The translations under genes were made by a program, and so were the position numbers. A DNA stretch of 64,000 nucleotides from Methylobacteriaceae bacterium (GTDB taxonomy: Bacteria > Pseudomonadota > Alphaproteobacteria > Rhizobiales > Beijerinckiaceae). A model generated the notes under the pieces. That model worked only from the letters and a program-made list of their open reading frames with translations, had not been told where the DNA came from and did not search any database. Location: contig CANEZL010000021.1 of assembly GCA_947444195.1 (NCBI GenBank), forward strand, positions 1-64,000, written 5' to 3'. This document shows positions 36,907 to 47,500 of the stretch, piece by piece. Numbering within the stretch: position 1 is the stretch's first letter; every line of letters starts with the position of its first letter.

Positions 36907-39900
36907 TCAGGGGGTGGCCGCGGCGGGGCCGCGGAGATGGGCGAGCAGCGCCTGGAGCGGATGGCGCAGGCGCACGCCGTCGATGAGCTTGGCCTGGCAG
37001 CGGCAGGAATAGCCGGTGGCCACGAGGCCGTCCGCCGGGCTCTCGGCCACCCGCTGCGCCCAGCTCTGCCCGTAGATGGTCTCGGAGGTCGCGCGGTGCC
37101 CGGTCTCGTGGCCGTAGGTGCCGGCCATGCCGCAGCAGCCGGCATTGGGCACGTCGAGGCGGATCCCGAGATGGGCGAACAGCGCCTGCCAGTCCTTCAC
37201 CGCGGCGGGGGCGTTGGTGCGCTCGGTGCAGTGCGGCAACATCCGCAGGGGCAGGGCGCCCGCGCGCGGGGCGATCCGGTCGAGGCGCGCGGCCAGGAAC
37301 TCCTGGACGAGCTGCACCTTCGGCGCCGCCTCGGCCCCGAGCGCCTGGGCGTATTCCGAGCGGTAGGTCAGCGTCATTGAGGGGTCGACGCCGATCAGAG
37401 GCACTCCGGTCGCCTCCAGGGCCCGCAGCATCCGGGCATTGGCGGCGGCGATCACGCGGAAGCGGGCCAGGAAGCCGTGCACATGGACCGGCTTGCCGTT
37501 CGGCCGGTAGGGCGCGAGCCAGGGCCGGAAGCCGAGATCGGTCAGCAGCGCGCAGAGGTCGGCCACCAGCGGCGCCTCGAAATGGCTGGTGAAGGCGTCC
37601 TGGACCACCACGACGGAGCGGGCGCGCTCGCCCTCCGGCAGGGCCCGGAGCGCTTCCGCGCTCGCCGTCGCGACGGCAAGCCCGCCGAGCGCCCGGCGCA
37701 GGGGCTGCGACAGGGCCGGGAGCGCCACGAGGCCGAGCCGGGCGAGGAGGCCGCGCACGGCCGGATTCGAGAGAACGGCGTTGCCGAGGCGCGGCGCGCG
37801 GGCGGCCAGGGGCAGCAGTGGTTCGAGGGCCGCCACGACGTGGTCCTTGAGGGGCCGCGGGTAGCGCTGGTGGTAGAGGGCCAGGAACTTCGCGCGGAAG
37901 CTCGGCACGTCGACCTTGATCGGGCAGGAGCCCGTGCAGGACTTGCAGGCGAGGCAGCCGTCCATCGCCTCCTTCACCGCGTGGGAGAAGTCGTCCGGGT
38001 CGCGGGGGCGGCGCGGGCGGAGCGAGGCCGCCAGCGCCGGGAGCCAGCCCGCCGGCTCCGCGCGCAGGGCCGCCTGCGGATCGAGCCCCTCCGCGCTCGC
38101 CCGCCTGAGCCACTCGCGCATCAGCGAGGCGCGGCCCTTCGGCGAGTGCCGCCGCTCCCGGGTCGCCTTCCAGGACGGGCACATGGCCTCGTCCGCGTCG
38201 AAGCTGAAACAGGCGCCGTTGCCGTTGCAGTGGAGCGCCTCGTCGAAGCCGGCGCGGACGGGGGCCGGGATCGCGCGGTCCAGGGCTCCGCGCCGGACCG
38301 GACCGTCGATGGGGGTGAGCGCGGCGCCCCGCGCCGAGGCGATCTTGCCCGGATTGAGCCGGTCCCCGGGATCGAAGGCGGCCTTGACCCCTTCGAGCAC
38401 CGGCACCAGCGGCCCGAACACCGCGGGTACGAACTCGGAGCGGAAGCCCTTGCCGTGCTCGCCCCAGAGCAGGCCGCCGTACTTCGCCGTCAGCGCGACG
38501 ACGCCCTCGGTGACGGTGCGGATCAGCGGCTCCTGGGCCGGGTCCTTGAGGTCGATGGCCGGGCGCACGTGCAGCACGCCCGCATCCACGTGGCCGAACA
38601 TGCCGTAGCGCAGGCCGTGCCCGTCGAGGAGGGCGCGGAACTCGGCGATGAAGTCGGCGAGCCGCTCCGGGGGCACCGCGGTGTCCTCCACGAAGGGGAT
38701 CGGCCGCGCATCGCCCTTGGCCGCGCCGAGGAGGCCCACCGCCTTCTTGCGCATGGTCCAGAGCCGCTCGATGGCGGCACCCCGGGCGAGGGTGAAGCCG
38801 ATGCGCGTCGCGCTCGCCTCCCGAGAGAGCGCCTCGGTGAGGCGTGCGACCGCGGCCTCGACGGCCTCCGCGTCGTCGCCCACGAACTCCACGAGGTTGA
38901 TGCCGTCCACGGGCCGGCCCGCGGGATCGTCGGGGAAGAAGGCCTGGACGCCGGCCCAGTCCGGATCCTTCCGGGCAAGGCCCAGCACCGTGGAATCGAT
39001 GGTCTCCACGGAGGCCGCGCCGAAGGGCAGAAGCGCTTGCGCGTCCCGCAGGGCCGCGTCGAAATCCACGTAGGAGAGCGCCACCAGCACCGCCGCCTTC
39101 GGGATCGGCAGCACGTTGAGCCGCGCCTCGGCGATGAGCGCCAGCGTGCCCTCCGCCCCGCAGATCAGGCTCTTCAGGTCGAAGCGGCCCGCGCCGTCGC
39201 GGACATGGGCGAGGTCGTAGCCGGTGAGGCAGCGGTTGAGCTTGGGGAAGCGCTCGGCGATCAGCGCGGCGTTCTCGCCGACGAGGGCGTCCACCGCGCG
39301 GTGGATCGCGCCGACCCGGCCGGGCAGCGCCTTGGCGGCCTCGAGGCCGGCCGCGTCGAGGGGCTCGGCGGTCCAGACGCTGCCGTCGGTGAGGACGCAG
39401 GTGAGGTCGAGGACGTGGTCGCGGGTCTTTCCGTAGAGGCAGGAGCCCTGGCCGCAGGCGTCGGTCGAGATCATGCCGCCGATGGTGGCGCGGTTCGAGG
39501 TCGAGAGTTCCGGGGCGAAGAACAGGCCGTGCGGCTTCAGCGCCGCGTTCAACTGGTCCTTCACCACCCCCGGCTCGACGCGCACGGTTCGGTTGGCGGG
39601 GTCGATGGCCAGGATGCGGTTCATGTGCCGCGAGGTGTCGACCACGAGGCCGTGGCCCAGCGACTGGCCGTTGGTGCCGGTGGCGCCCCCGCGCGGCCGG
39701 AGCACGAGGCCGTCGAAGCGCGGATCGTCGAGGAGCCGGGCGATCCGGACGAGGTCGTCGCGGGTCCTCGGGAAGGCGATGGCGCCCGGCTCCACCTGGT
39801 AGATCGAGTTGTCGGTGGCGAAGACCGTGCGGTCGGCCGGGCTGAGGGTCAGGTCGCCCTCGAACCCGCGCAGGGTCAGTTCCGCGCAGGCCGCGGCGTA

Positions 39901-39966
39901 GAGCGGCGGCGCGTCGTCGGAGCGGAGGGGCGGCAGGCTCATCGGGTGATCTTGGAACTGGCTCAT
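36907..39966 (-). CDS. ydiJ: FAD/4Fe-4S dehydrogenase, YdiJ-type (D-2-hydroxyglutarate dehydrogenase-like)
   Basis: 1019 aa, close to E. coli YdiJ (1018). It is a fusion of a GlcD/D-lactate dehydrogenase-type flavoprotein and a GlpC-like iron-sulfur module. FAD-binding PCMH domain: RPRGGATGTNGQSLGHG and STDACGQGSCLYGKTRDH. The oxidase C-domain contains MFGHVDAGVLHVRPAIDL and WGEHGKGFRSEF, ending at LNPGKIA. Ferredoxin-like CLACKSCTGSCPIKVDVP (about residue 670) follows, then cysteine-rich CCG-type segments PHCTERTNAPA and NAGCCGMAGTYGHE. It oxidises a D-2-hydroxyacid with electrons passed to the respiratory chain. ATG 39966 gives the family-like length; ATG 39942 is an alternative. Confidence 0.9.
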   Translation of the reverse strand: MSQFQDHPMSLPPLRSDDAPPLYAAACAELTLRGFEGDLTLSPADRTVFATDNSIYQVEPGAIAFPRTRDDLVRIARLLDDPRFDGLVLRPRGGATGTNGQSLGHGLVVDTSRHMNRILAIDPANRTVRVEPGVVKDQLNAALKPHGLFFAPELSTSNRATIGGMISTDACGQGSCLYGKTRDHVLDLTCVLTDGSVWTAEPLDAAGLEAAKALPGRVGAIHRAVDALVGENAALIAERFPKLNRCLTGYDLAHVRDGAGRFDLKSLICGAEGTLALIAEARLNVLPIPKAAVLVALSYVDFDAALRDAQALLPFGAASVETIDSTVLGLARKDPDWAGVQAFFPDDPAGRPVDGINLVEFVGDDAEAVEAAVARLTEALSREASATRIGFTLARGAAIERLWTMRKKAVGLLGAAKGDARPIPFVEDTAVPPERLADFIAEFRALLDGHGLRYGMFGHVDAGVLHVRPAIDLKDPAQEPLIRTVTEGVVALTAKYGGLLWGEHGKGFRSEFVPAVFGPLVPVLEGVKAAFDPGDRLNPGKIASARGAALTPIDGPVRRGALDRAIPAPVRAGFDEALHCNGNGACFSFDADEAMCPSWKATRERRHSPKGRASLMREWLRRASAEGLDPQAALRAEPAGWLPALAASLRPRRPRDPDDFSHAVKEAMDGCLACKSCTGSCPIKVDVPSFRAKFLALYHQRYPRPLKDHVVAALEPLLPLAARAPRLGNAVLSNPAVRGLLARLGLVALPALSQPLRRALGGLAVATASAEALRALPEGERARSVVVVQDAFTSHFEAPLVADLCALLTDLGFRPWLAPYRPNGKPVHVHGFLARFRVIAAANARMLRALEATGVPLIGVDPSMTLTYRSEYAQALGAEAAPKVQLVQEFLAARLDRIAPRAGALPLRMLPHCTERTNAPAAVKDWQALFAHLGIRLDVPNAGCCGMAGTYGHETGHRATSETIYGQSWAQRVAESPADGLVATGYSCRCQAKLIDGVRLRHPLQALLAHLRGPAAATP

Positions 39967-40272
39967 CGTCCGGACGCGTGGGCGCCGGGACCCGTGCCCT
40001 AGCGCCATCGGCCCCGGTGTTGAAGCGGCGCGTTGCCGCGATCGCTTACAGAGGATCCGCGCTTCAGGTCTCATACCAGATCCGGTTGATCCCTTCGGGA
40101 TGGCGGATTTGGGCTCCGCGCGGGCTTGGCCGATACGCTCCCCGCTTCGATCGAGCGGAGATCGTATCGGAGGCTCGATCGACCCCGACGGCGTCTGTCC
40201 GGGGCGCGCAACGCGCGAGCCCGAACCTGGCATGACGGCGACGTTCACACGCCCACGGCAGCGCCCCCTGCC
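39967..40272. other. intergenic region with palindromic element
   Basis: About 300 nt between two same-strand genes, no ORF. CCGATACGCTCCCCGCTTCG (from about 40128) is followed by a nearly complementary copy TCGAGCGGAGATCGTATCGG, forming an imperfect hairpin of about 20 bp. A second short one is GATCCCTTCGGGATGG (about 40089-40104). No copy is seen elsewhere in the window. Confidence 0.5.
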
Positions 40273-41157
40273 CTACCCCGGAAAGCCGTAGAGGCGGTGG
40301 GCGTTGTCCACCAGCACCCGGCGGCGCGCCTCCGGATCGGGCACCCAGTCGACGAGGAGGTCGAGGAGGTCGCCGACATTCATCATCGGCCGCCAATGGG
40401 CCACGTGCGGCCAGTCGGAGCCCCAGACGCAGCGGTCGGGGGCACTCTCGTGGAGCAGGCGCACGAAGGGGATGGTGTCCGCGAAAGGCGCGTCCGTCAC
40501 GCTGTTGCGGTAGGCGCCCGAGAGTTTGACCCAGGCCCCGTCGCGCACGAGCCCGACGAGGGTCCGGAAGCCCGGATCCTCCAGGCCCCGCGAGACCGGG
40601 AAATGCCCCCAGTGATCGACCACGAAGGGCACCTTCAGGCGGCCGAGTTCGGGCCCGAGCGCGCGGATCTGGTCGACGCCGATCAGGAACTGGAGGTGCC
40701 AGCCCATGTCCCGCGCGAGATCGGCGTAGGCGCCGAGCTGCTCGAAGCCGACGCCGCCCCCGTAGAGGACGTTGAGGCGCAGGCCCGTGACGCCCGCCTC
40801 CCTCATGGCCACGAGGTCCCGCTCGGGCAGGCCGAGGGGGACCACCGCGACGCCGCGCAGGCGCCGCGGGGCGAGCGCCAGGGTCTCGAGGAGGAGGCGG
40901 TTGTCGGTGCCGTGCACGCTCACCTGCACGAGGACGCCGTAGGTCATGCCCGTGGCATCGAGCATGGCGAGATAATGCGCGGGGCTCGCCTCGGGGGGCG
41001 TGTAGCTCCGCCCGTCCACGAAGGGATAGGCGGGGGGCAGCCCGATGACGTGGGCGTGGCTGTCCACCGCCCCGGGCGGGACCCGGTAGCGGCCCGGGCC
41101 CCGCGGCTGCGGATCGGGCCCCGGGCAGGCGGGGGCCGTCTCTGGGTTCTCAGGCAT
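40273..41157 (-). CDS. amidohydrolase-2 family metal-dependent hydrolase (PDC-hydrolase/LigI-like)
   Basis: 294 aa TIM-barrel amidohydrolase. VDSHAHV at residues 31-37 gives the first metal His pair, VVDHWGHF near 188 supplies the barrel His, and VWGSDWPHVAH near 246 the catalytic Asp. The pattern is that of 2-pyrone-4,6-dicarboxylate lactonase and related enzymes, which often hydrolyse lactones in aromatic-acid catabolism. ATG 41157 overlaps the end of the upstream MFS transporter gene by 8 nt, so the two are translationally coupled. The natural reading is uptake of an organic or aromatic acid followed by hydrolysis. Confidence 0.8.
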   Translation of the reverse strand: MPENPETAPACPGPDPQPRGPGRYRVPPGAVDSHAHVIGLPPAYPFVDGRSYTPPEASPAHYLAMLDATGMTYGVLVQVSVHGTDNRLLLETLALAPRRLRGVAVVPLGLPERDLVAMREAGVTGLRLNVLYGGGVGFEQLGAYADLARDMGWHLQFLIGVDQIRALGPELGRLKVPFVVDHWGHFPVSRGLEDPGFRTLVGLVRDGAWVKLSGAYRNSVTDAPFADTIPFVRLLHESAPDRCVWGSDWPHVAHWRPMMNVGDLLDLLVDWVPDPEARRRVLVDNAHRLYGFPG

Positions 41158-42439
41158 CGGCGTGCAGGACCTTTCCGCGGGTCTCGGGAAGGGCGTAGGC
41201 GGCCAGGAAGAAGACGAGATAGGCGGCGACCGCGAACAGGCAGATGGCGTTGGCCAGCCCCGCGCTCTGCGACAGGGCCCCGACGAGGAAGGGGAACAGC
41301 GCGCCGATGCCGCGGCCGAAATTGTAGCAGAAGCCCTGCCCCGAGCCCCGCAGCCGGGTCGGGAACAGCTCGGTCAGGAAGGCGCCCATGCCCGAGAAGT
41401 AGCCGGAGGCGAAGAAGCCGAGGGGGAAGCCGAGCACCCAGAGCAGGGCGTTGGAGAGCGGCAGCTGGGTGTAGGCCAGCACGATCGCCATCGCGCCGAG
41501 GGAGAAGGTGAGGAACAGGCTCCGGCGCCCGTAGCGGTCGGCGAACCACGCGCCCACGAGATAGCCCACGAAGGACCCGACGATCAGCGCCGCGAGATAG
41601 CCGGTGGAGCCGACGATGGACAGTTTCCGCTCGTGGGTCAGGAAGTGCGGGACCCAGAAGGTCACCGCGTAGTAGCCGCCCTGGCACCCGGTCGAGACCA
41701 GGGAGGCCAGGATCGTCGTCCTGAGGATCGGGCCCTTGAAAATTTCCAGGATCGAGGGGCGGTCGCCTGAAGCGGCGGCCTGGGCGCGGGCCTCCACGGC
41801 GAGTTCCGGCTCCTTCACGTACAGGCGGAGATAGATCACGAGAAGCGCCGGCAGCGCGCCGATCACGAACATGGCGCGCCACGCCTGCTCCGGCGGCAGG
41901 AGCGAGAACAGGGCCGCCTGGGCCAGCACGGCGAGCCCCCAGCCCACCGCCCAGCCCGACTGCACCGAGCCCACGGCCCGGCCGCGGTACTGAGCGCGGA
42001 TGGTCTCGCCCATGAGGACGGCGCCGGCCGCCCACTCGCCGCCGAAGCCGATGCCGAGAAGCGCGCGCGCCACAAGGAGCTGCTCGAAATTCTGCGCGAA
42101 GGCGCAGACCAGGGAGAAGAACGAGAACCAGACGATGGTGAGCTGGAGCGTCCGCACCCGGCCGATCCGGTCGGCGAGGTAGCCGGCCCCCCAGCCGCCC
42201 AGCGCCGAGGCCAGCAGCGTCACGGTGCCGGCGAGGCCCGCCGTGCCGGCATCGACGCTCCACAGCTTGATGATCGTTCCGATGACGAGCGGATAGATCA
42301 TGAAGTCCATGCCATCGAGCGCCCAGCCCGAGGCACAGGCCCAGAACGTCCGCCGCTCGGGCACGTTCATCGCGCGGTAGAAGCCGGTCAGGCTGGTGTC
42401 GTCGATCGGCGCGACCGGCGAAGACTGCGTCACGGACAC
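41150..42439 (-). CDS. MFS transporter, organic/aromatic acid:H+ symporter-like
   Basis: 429 aa with 12 predicted membrane helices. The SGWALDGMDFMIYPLVIG segment in TM1, DRIGRVRTLQLTIV after TM2 (the MFS A-motif), and GIGFGGEWAAGAVLMGE in TM4 are the signatures of the sialate/aromatic-acid H+ symporter branches (SHS/AAHS). A second A-motif copy is ADRYGRRSLFL. Ends 8 nt into the amidohydrolase gene, so it is the likely importer of that enzyme's substrate. ATG 42439. Confidence 0.85.
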   Translation of the reverse strand: MSVTQSSPVAPIDDTSLTGFYRAMNVPERRTFWACASGWALDGMDFMIYPLVIGTIIKLWSVDAGTAGLAGTVTLLASALGGWGAGYLADRIGRVRTLQLTIVWFSFFSLVCAFAQNFEQLLVARALLGIGFGGEWAAGAVLMGETIRAQYRGRAVGSVQSGWAVGWGLAVLAQAALFSLLPPEQAWRAMFVIGALPALLVIYLRLYVKEPELAVEARAQAAASGDRPSILEIFKGPILRTTILASLVSTGCQGGYYAVTFWVPHFLTHERKLSIVGSTGYLAALIVGSFVGYLVGAWFADRYGRRSLFLTFSLGAMAIVLAYTQLPLSNALLWVLGFPLGFFASGYFSGMGAFLTELFPTRLRGSGQGFCYNFGRGIGALFPFLVGALSQSAGLANAICLFAVAAYLVFFLAAYALPETRGKVLHADA

Positions 42440-42743
42440 CCGCGTTCCTCCTGCGCCGAGCCTTTTACTGGCCCTGAGCCTTCCTCCCCGCGTCGGAGCG
42501 GTCTCCGCCAGGGTGGATGCAGGCCCGACTTGAGCACCGGGCCGCCGGGCAAGTCAACGCGCGCGGGGCCGCCCGCGCGGCGCGTCGCAGGGCGCGTCCC
42601 GTCCCGTTTCGGGACCGCCCGAAGGCCCCCCGGACAGCCCGGAAAACTTGCCCCACGCGACCTGCCTCGACGCGGCAACCAATCGCGCATCCGTGACGTT
42701 GCAGGGGTCCGGAAACACCTCCAGCCAAACGGAAACCCCGCCC
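42440..42743. other. intergenic region between divergent MFS and PepSY genes
   Basis: About 300 nt, GC-rich, no gene. Must hold promoters for both divergent genes. No operator-like symmetry recognised. Confidence 0.4.
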
Positions 42744-43328
42744 ATGCTGAACCGCCTCGCCACCACCGTCGGCATCCTCGCCCTGTCGACGGGCCTCGCC
42801 CTCGCGCAGACCCCGGCCGCCGAGACGCCCGCCGCTACCGGCACGGCGCCCTCCGCCGCGCAGGCGACGAAGGACATGAAGGAGTTCGAGGCCGCCAAGC
42901 TCGCCAAGGTGAACCTCGCCCAGGCCATCCAGACCGCCGAGAGCCAGGGCGAGAAGGGCCGCGCCATCGACGCCGATTTCGAGAAGGCCGGCAGCAAGGA
43001 CCCGGCGCATTACAGCATCAAGGTGGTCTACCCGGACGGCAAGCTGATGGAGTACGGCATCAACGCCGATACCGGCGCGCTCTTCAAGAGCGAGAACCAG
43101 CCGATCGAGCGCTACTTCACCCGCCTGAAGACCGCCGACTTCCAGAACGCCAAGACCTCGCTGAAGGACGCCATCGCGATGGCCGAGCAGCACGCGGCCG
43201 GCGGCAAGGCCTACGAGGCCGAGGTGGAGCGCGACGGCAACGCGGTGCAGTACGAGATCTCGGTAGCGCTGGCCGACCGCTCGCAGGAGGTGAAAATCGG
43301 TCCGGATGGCAAGATCGTCGACAAGTGA
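42744..43328 (+). CDS. exported PepSY-domain protein
   Basis: 194 aa. Cleavable signal peptide (about 1-22; LATTVGILALSTGLALAQ). The mature protein has two PepSY-like repeats, about 53-115 (AKVNLAQAIQTAESQGEKGR, VVYPDGKLMEYGINADTG) and about 125-194 (AKTSLKDAIAMAEQHAAGGK, RDGNAVQYEISVALAD, KIGPDGKIVDK). PepSY domains act as protease propeptide-like inhibitors or in periplasmic sensing. Monocistronic: a strong terminator follows 35 nt after the stop. Confidence 0.85.
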   Translation: MLNRLATTVGILALSTGLALAQTPAAETPAATGTAPSAAQATKDMKEFEAAKLAKVNLAQAIQTAESQGEKGRAIDADFEKAGSKDPAHYSIKVVYPDGKLMEYGINADTGALFKSENQPIERYFTRLKTADFQNAKTSLKDAIAMAEQHAAGGKAYEAEVERDGNAVQYEISVALADRSQEVKIGPDGKIVDK

Positions 43329-43362
43329 TCACCGCGGGCGCGTGATCGGTCGCGACGTGTGA

Positions 43363-43395
43363 GGAAGCCCCGGCTCCGCGAGCCGGGGCTTCCTT
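43363..43395 (+). terminator. intrinsic terminator after the PepSY gene
   Basis: Perfect 13-bp stem GGAAGCCCCGGCT / AGCCGGGGCTTCC (43363-43375, 43381-43393) with loop CCGCG and a short T-rich tail. Confidence 0.85.
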
Positions 43396-43456
43396 CATGT
43401 CCGTCACGCCGTCTCCAGTCGAGCGCCAAGGTCGCAAGCGGGCCCCTCCTCCCGCC

Positions 43457-43480
43457 GGATCTCGGGCTTGCCCGAGATCC
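43457..43480. repeat. short perfect hairpin in the PepSY-BKACE intergenic region
   Basis: GGATCTCGGG and CCCGAGATCC with loop CTTG. The related strings CAGATCC and GATCGGGCAGGCCCGATC follow within 70 nt, so the 43396-43686 gap is rich in small palindromes. No gene is present there. Confidence 0.6.
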
Positions 43481-43686
43481 GCACAGATCCGCACCTTGCT
43501 CACCCAGATCGGGCAGGCCCGATCCGGGTGGGGAGGGGCGGGCGCCCCCTCGGCCCGCCGAGTGATCGGCCGAGCCGCGTGTCACCTCCCTTGCCCGAGG
43601 CGGGCTGACCCGCGCGGGCGCGGCGCCTATCTCTGCACCGGTAACGGGCGCCCCGAGCGGTCCGCTACCAGCAGGAGTGAAGCGCC

Positions 43687-44520
43687 TTGGCCCAGTCCCC
43701 CGTCGTCGTCGCCGTCGCGATCACCGGCTCGGTCCCGCGCAAGAAGGACAACCCGGCGGTGCCGATCTCGGTCGCCGAGCAGATCGAGTCCACGCATCGG
43801 GCCTTCGAGGCGGGCGCGACCCTCGCCCATATCCACGTGCGCAACGACGACGAGACCCCCTCCTCCGATCCGGACCGGTTCGCCGCCGTGCAGGAGGGCC
43901 TGCGCCGGCACTGCCCCGGCATGATCGTGCAGTTCTCCACCGGCGGGCGCGGGCGCGATCCGAGCCAGCGGGGGCTCTCGCTGAGGCACCGGCCCGACAT
44001 GGCCTCGCTCTCGACGGGCTCGGTGAACTTTCCCTCCATCGTCTACGAGAACCACGCCACCCTGGTCGCCGACCTCGCCGCGCAGATGCGGGGCAACGGC
44101 GTGCGCCCGGAGATCGAGATCTTCGACCTCTCGCACATCCACGGGGCCAGGCGGCTGATCGAGGCGGGGCTGATCGATGCCCATCCCCACGTGCAGTTCG
44201 TGCTGGGCGTGCAGAACGCCATGCCGGCGGACGAGACGCTCCTCGACATCCTGCTCGCCGAGACGCGGCGGGTGATCCCGGGGGCGACCTGGACGGCGGC
44301 GGGGATCGGCCGCAACCAGGCGGTGGTGATGGACTGGGCCCTCGCCCGCGGCGCGGACGCGGTGCGCACGGGCCTGGAGGACAACATCCGCGTGACGAAG
44401 GATCGGCTCGCGGCGAGCAACGCCGAACTCGTCGGCCTCGCGGTGGCGGCGGTGGAGCGCCACGGCCGGCGCGCGGCCACTCCCGCCGAGGCCCGGGCGG
44501 CCCTGCGGCTCGCGGCCTGA
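43687..44520 (+). CDS. BKACE family beta-keto acid cleavage enzyme (DUF849)
   Basis: 277 aa. Family of 3-keto-5-aminohexanoate cleavage enzyme (Kce), which condenses a beta-keto acid with acetyl-CoA to give acetoacetate and a CoA ester. Features are VAVAITGSVPRKKDNPAVPI at the N-terminus, the metal HxH in AHIHVRNDD, STGG in the barrel, FDLSHIHGA, and VRTGLEDNIRV near 235, where the catalytic-site Glu/Asp lie. Full length. TTG start at 43687 preceded by AGGAG. Substrate varies widely in this family and cannot be predicted. Convergent with the hybrid kinase, 9 nt apart. Confidence 0.85.
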   Translation: MAQSPVVVAVAITGSVPRKKDNPAVPISVAEQIESTHRAFEAGATLAHIHVRNDDETPSSDPDRFAAVQEGLRRHCPGMIVQFSTGGRGRDPSQRGLSLRHRPDMASLSTGSVNFPSIVYENHATLVADLAAQMRGNGVRPEIEIFDLSHIHGARRLIEAGLIDAHPHVQFVLGVQNAMPADETLLDILLAETRRVIPGATWTAAGIGRNQAVVMDWALARGADAVRTGLEDNIRVTKDRLAASNAELVGLAVAAVERHGRRAATPAEARAALRLAA

Positions 44521-44529
44521 CCGCGGGGT

Positions 44530-47500
44530 TCAGCGCGGCCGGCGCCGGGGGGCCGGCCGGGTGACCTGCCGCAGGATGCGCGAGAGTTCGTCCACGGAAT
44601 AGGGCTTCTGCAGGAGCTCGAAGCCGTGGCGCCCCTCCTCGGCGAGGACGTGGCTGTAGCCGGAGGCCAGCACCACCGGCAGGCCGGGCCGGCGGCGGCG
44701 GATCTCCTTGCCGAGCTCGATCCCGTTCATGCGCGGCATCACCACGTCGGTGAAGACCACGTCGAACCCGGCCGCGTCCGCGTCCAGATGGGCGAGCGCC
44801 TCGTCGGCGTTGGCCGCCCAGGTGGTGACGTAGCCGAGATCCTCCAGGGTCTGCGTGGCGAAGCGCCCGACCTCGACGTTGTCCTCCACCACGAGCACCC
44901 GGCGGCCCGCCCCGGCGGGGACCGGCCGCTCCACCGGCTCCTCGGCCGCCGCGGGCGCCTCCTGCGTCACCTCGGGCAGGTAGAGGGTGAAGGTGGTGCC
45001 GCGGCCGGGCTCGGTGGTGACGTCGACGTTGCCGCCCGACTGCTTGGCGAAGCCGAAGACCTGGCTGAGGCCGAGGCCGGTGCCCTTGCCCACCTCCTTC
45101 GTGGTGAAGAACGGCTCGAAGATGCGCGCCAGCACCTCGGGGGCGATGCCGGAACCGCTGTCGGCGAGGGAGACCGCGACGAAGGGGCCGTCGCTGCCCG
45201 CATGCCCGCGGATCATGGGGAGCGGGCCGCCCGCGACGAGGCGCAGGACCAGGGTGCCCTCCCCGTCCATCGCGTCGCGGGCGTTGACCGCCATGTTCAC
45301 GAGGGCCGTCTCGAACTGGCTGAGATCCGCGTGGATGTAGCAGCGCGCCTCGGGCAGCTCGGTGAGCACCTGCACCCGGGTGCCCGTCACCGTGTCCATC
45401 ATGTCGGCGATCGCCCGCAGCACCACGCCGACCTCGAAGGTCTCGGGCTTCAGGGCCTGGCGGCGGGCGAAGGCGAGGAGCTGGCTCGTGAGCTTGGCCG
45501 CCCGGTCCACCGTGTCCGAGACCGCCTCCAGGTAGCGCTGGCGGCGCGCGTCCGGCAGGTTGGGCCGGCGCAGGAAATCCACGGAGGAGCGGATGATGGT
45601 GAGCAGATTGTTGAAATCGTGCGCGACGCCGCCGGTGAGCTGGCCCACCGCCTCGAGCTTCTGGGACTGGCGCAGGGCCTCCTCTGCCTGCCGCAGGGCC
45701 TCGGCCTGGGACCTCTCGGCGGTGACCTCGCGCCCGTAGGCGTAGACGAGTTCGCCCTCCCGCGAGGTGTGCCAGGAGATCCAGCGCGGGCTGCCGTCGC
45801 GGTGGCGGTAGCGGTTCTCGAACCCGGTGAGGTCGTGGCCGGAGGCGGCCCCGTCGAGGGCGACGCGGCTCGCCTCGGCGTCCTCGGGCCAGAGGAAATC
45901 GAGGAAGCTGCGACCGACCACGTCCGCGGGCTCGAAGCCGAGGATCACCGCCCAGGCCGGGTTGACCGCGCGGAAGGTCCCACCTTGCCCGAGCACGGCG
46001 AGGAGATCGCGGGAATTGCGCCAGACCCGGTCGCGCTCGGCGGTGCGCTCGGCCACCTCGCTCTCGAGGCTGGCATTGAGGCTGCGCAGGGCGTCGGACG
46101 CCTCCCGCCGCACCCGGGCGAGCTGCAGGTTGGCGCCCACCCGCGCCAGGAGCTCGCGGGCGGAGAAGGGCTTCGTCAGGTAGTCGTCGGCGCCCGCGTC
46201 GAGCCCCTCCACCTTCGCCTCGTCGCCGGCCCGGGCCGAGAGGACGATCACCGGCACCTCGCGCAGGGCCGGATCGGCACGCACCGCCTGGAGCAGGCCG
46301 AACCCGTCGAGGCGCGGCATCATCACGTCGGTGAGGATGAGGTCGGGGCGCGTCCGGGCGGCGGCCGCGAGCGCGGCCTGCCCGTCCGGAACCACCTCGA
46401 CGGTGTAGCCGTCCCGGCCGATCAGGCGGCGCAGGTGCTCGCGCATGTCCGCGTTGTCGTCGGCGATGAGGATGCGGCCCTGCGGCGCCTCCGGCGCGAG
46501 GCGGGAGCTCTGCGTCGCGGGCAGCATGTCGCGCAGGTCGGCCGCCTCGTCGGCCATCTCCGGCCCGTCGAGCCAGCGCCGTGCCTCCTCCACGAAGGCC
46601 TCCGCCCGGACCGCCGTCGAGGCGAGGGGCCGGACCGGGGGCGCCTCGGCGGGCAGGTGGTCGCGTCCCAGGGGCAGGACGACGCGGAAGCTGCTGCCGC
46701 GGTCCGGCTCGCTCGCCACCGTGATCGTTCCCTGGTGGAGCCGCACCAGGTCCTGCACCAGGGCGAGGCCGATGCCGCTGCCCTCGAAGGTGCGCCCGCG
46801 GGCGCCCTCCACGCGGTGGAAGCGCTCGAACAGCCGCGGCACCTCCTCGGCGGGGATGCCGATGCCGGTATCGGCCACCGTGAGCACCGCCTGCTCCCCC
46901 TGCGCGCGCAGGGTGACCGCGATGGTGCCGGCGAAGGTGAACTTGAAGGCGTTGGAGAGGAGGTTGAGCACCACCTTCTCCCACATGTCCCGGTCCACGT
47001 GGACGGGCTCCGGCAGGTCCGGGCAATCGACCACGAATTCGAGGCCGGCCTGCTCGCAGAGCGAGCGGAAATTGCCGGCAAGCTCCGCCGTGACGCGGGC
47101 GAGGTCCGTCGGCTCGAAGCGGGCGGTCGCCCGGCCGGCCTCGACGCGGGAGAAATCGAGCAGGGCGTTGACGAGGCGCAGCAGGCGCAGGCCGTTGCGG
47201 TGGGCGACGGTGACGAGGGCGCGCTCGTCGGCGGGCAGCACGCTGTCGGGCTTGGCCAGCACCTCCTCGAGGGGGCTCAGCATCAGGGTCAGCGGCGTGC
47301 GGAACTCGTGGCTGACGTTGGAGAAGAACACCGTGCGGGCGCGGTCGAGCTCGGCCAGGGCCTCCGCGCGACGGCGCTCGGCCTCGTAGGCGTCGGCGCT
47401 GGCGAGGCTCGCGGCGATCTGCCCGGCGAGCAACTCGACGAAGCCGCGATACCCCGCATCGAGGGGCCGGTGCGGGTTCAGGGCGGCCACCAGCACCCCG

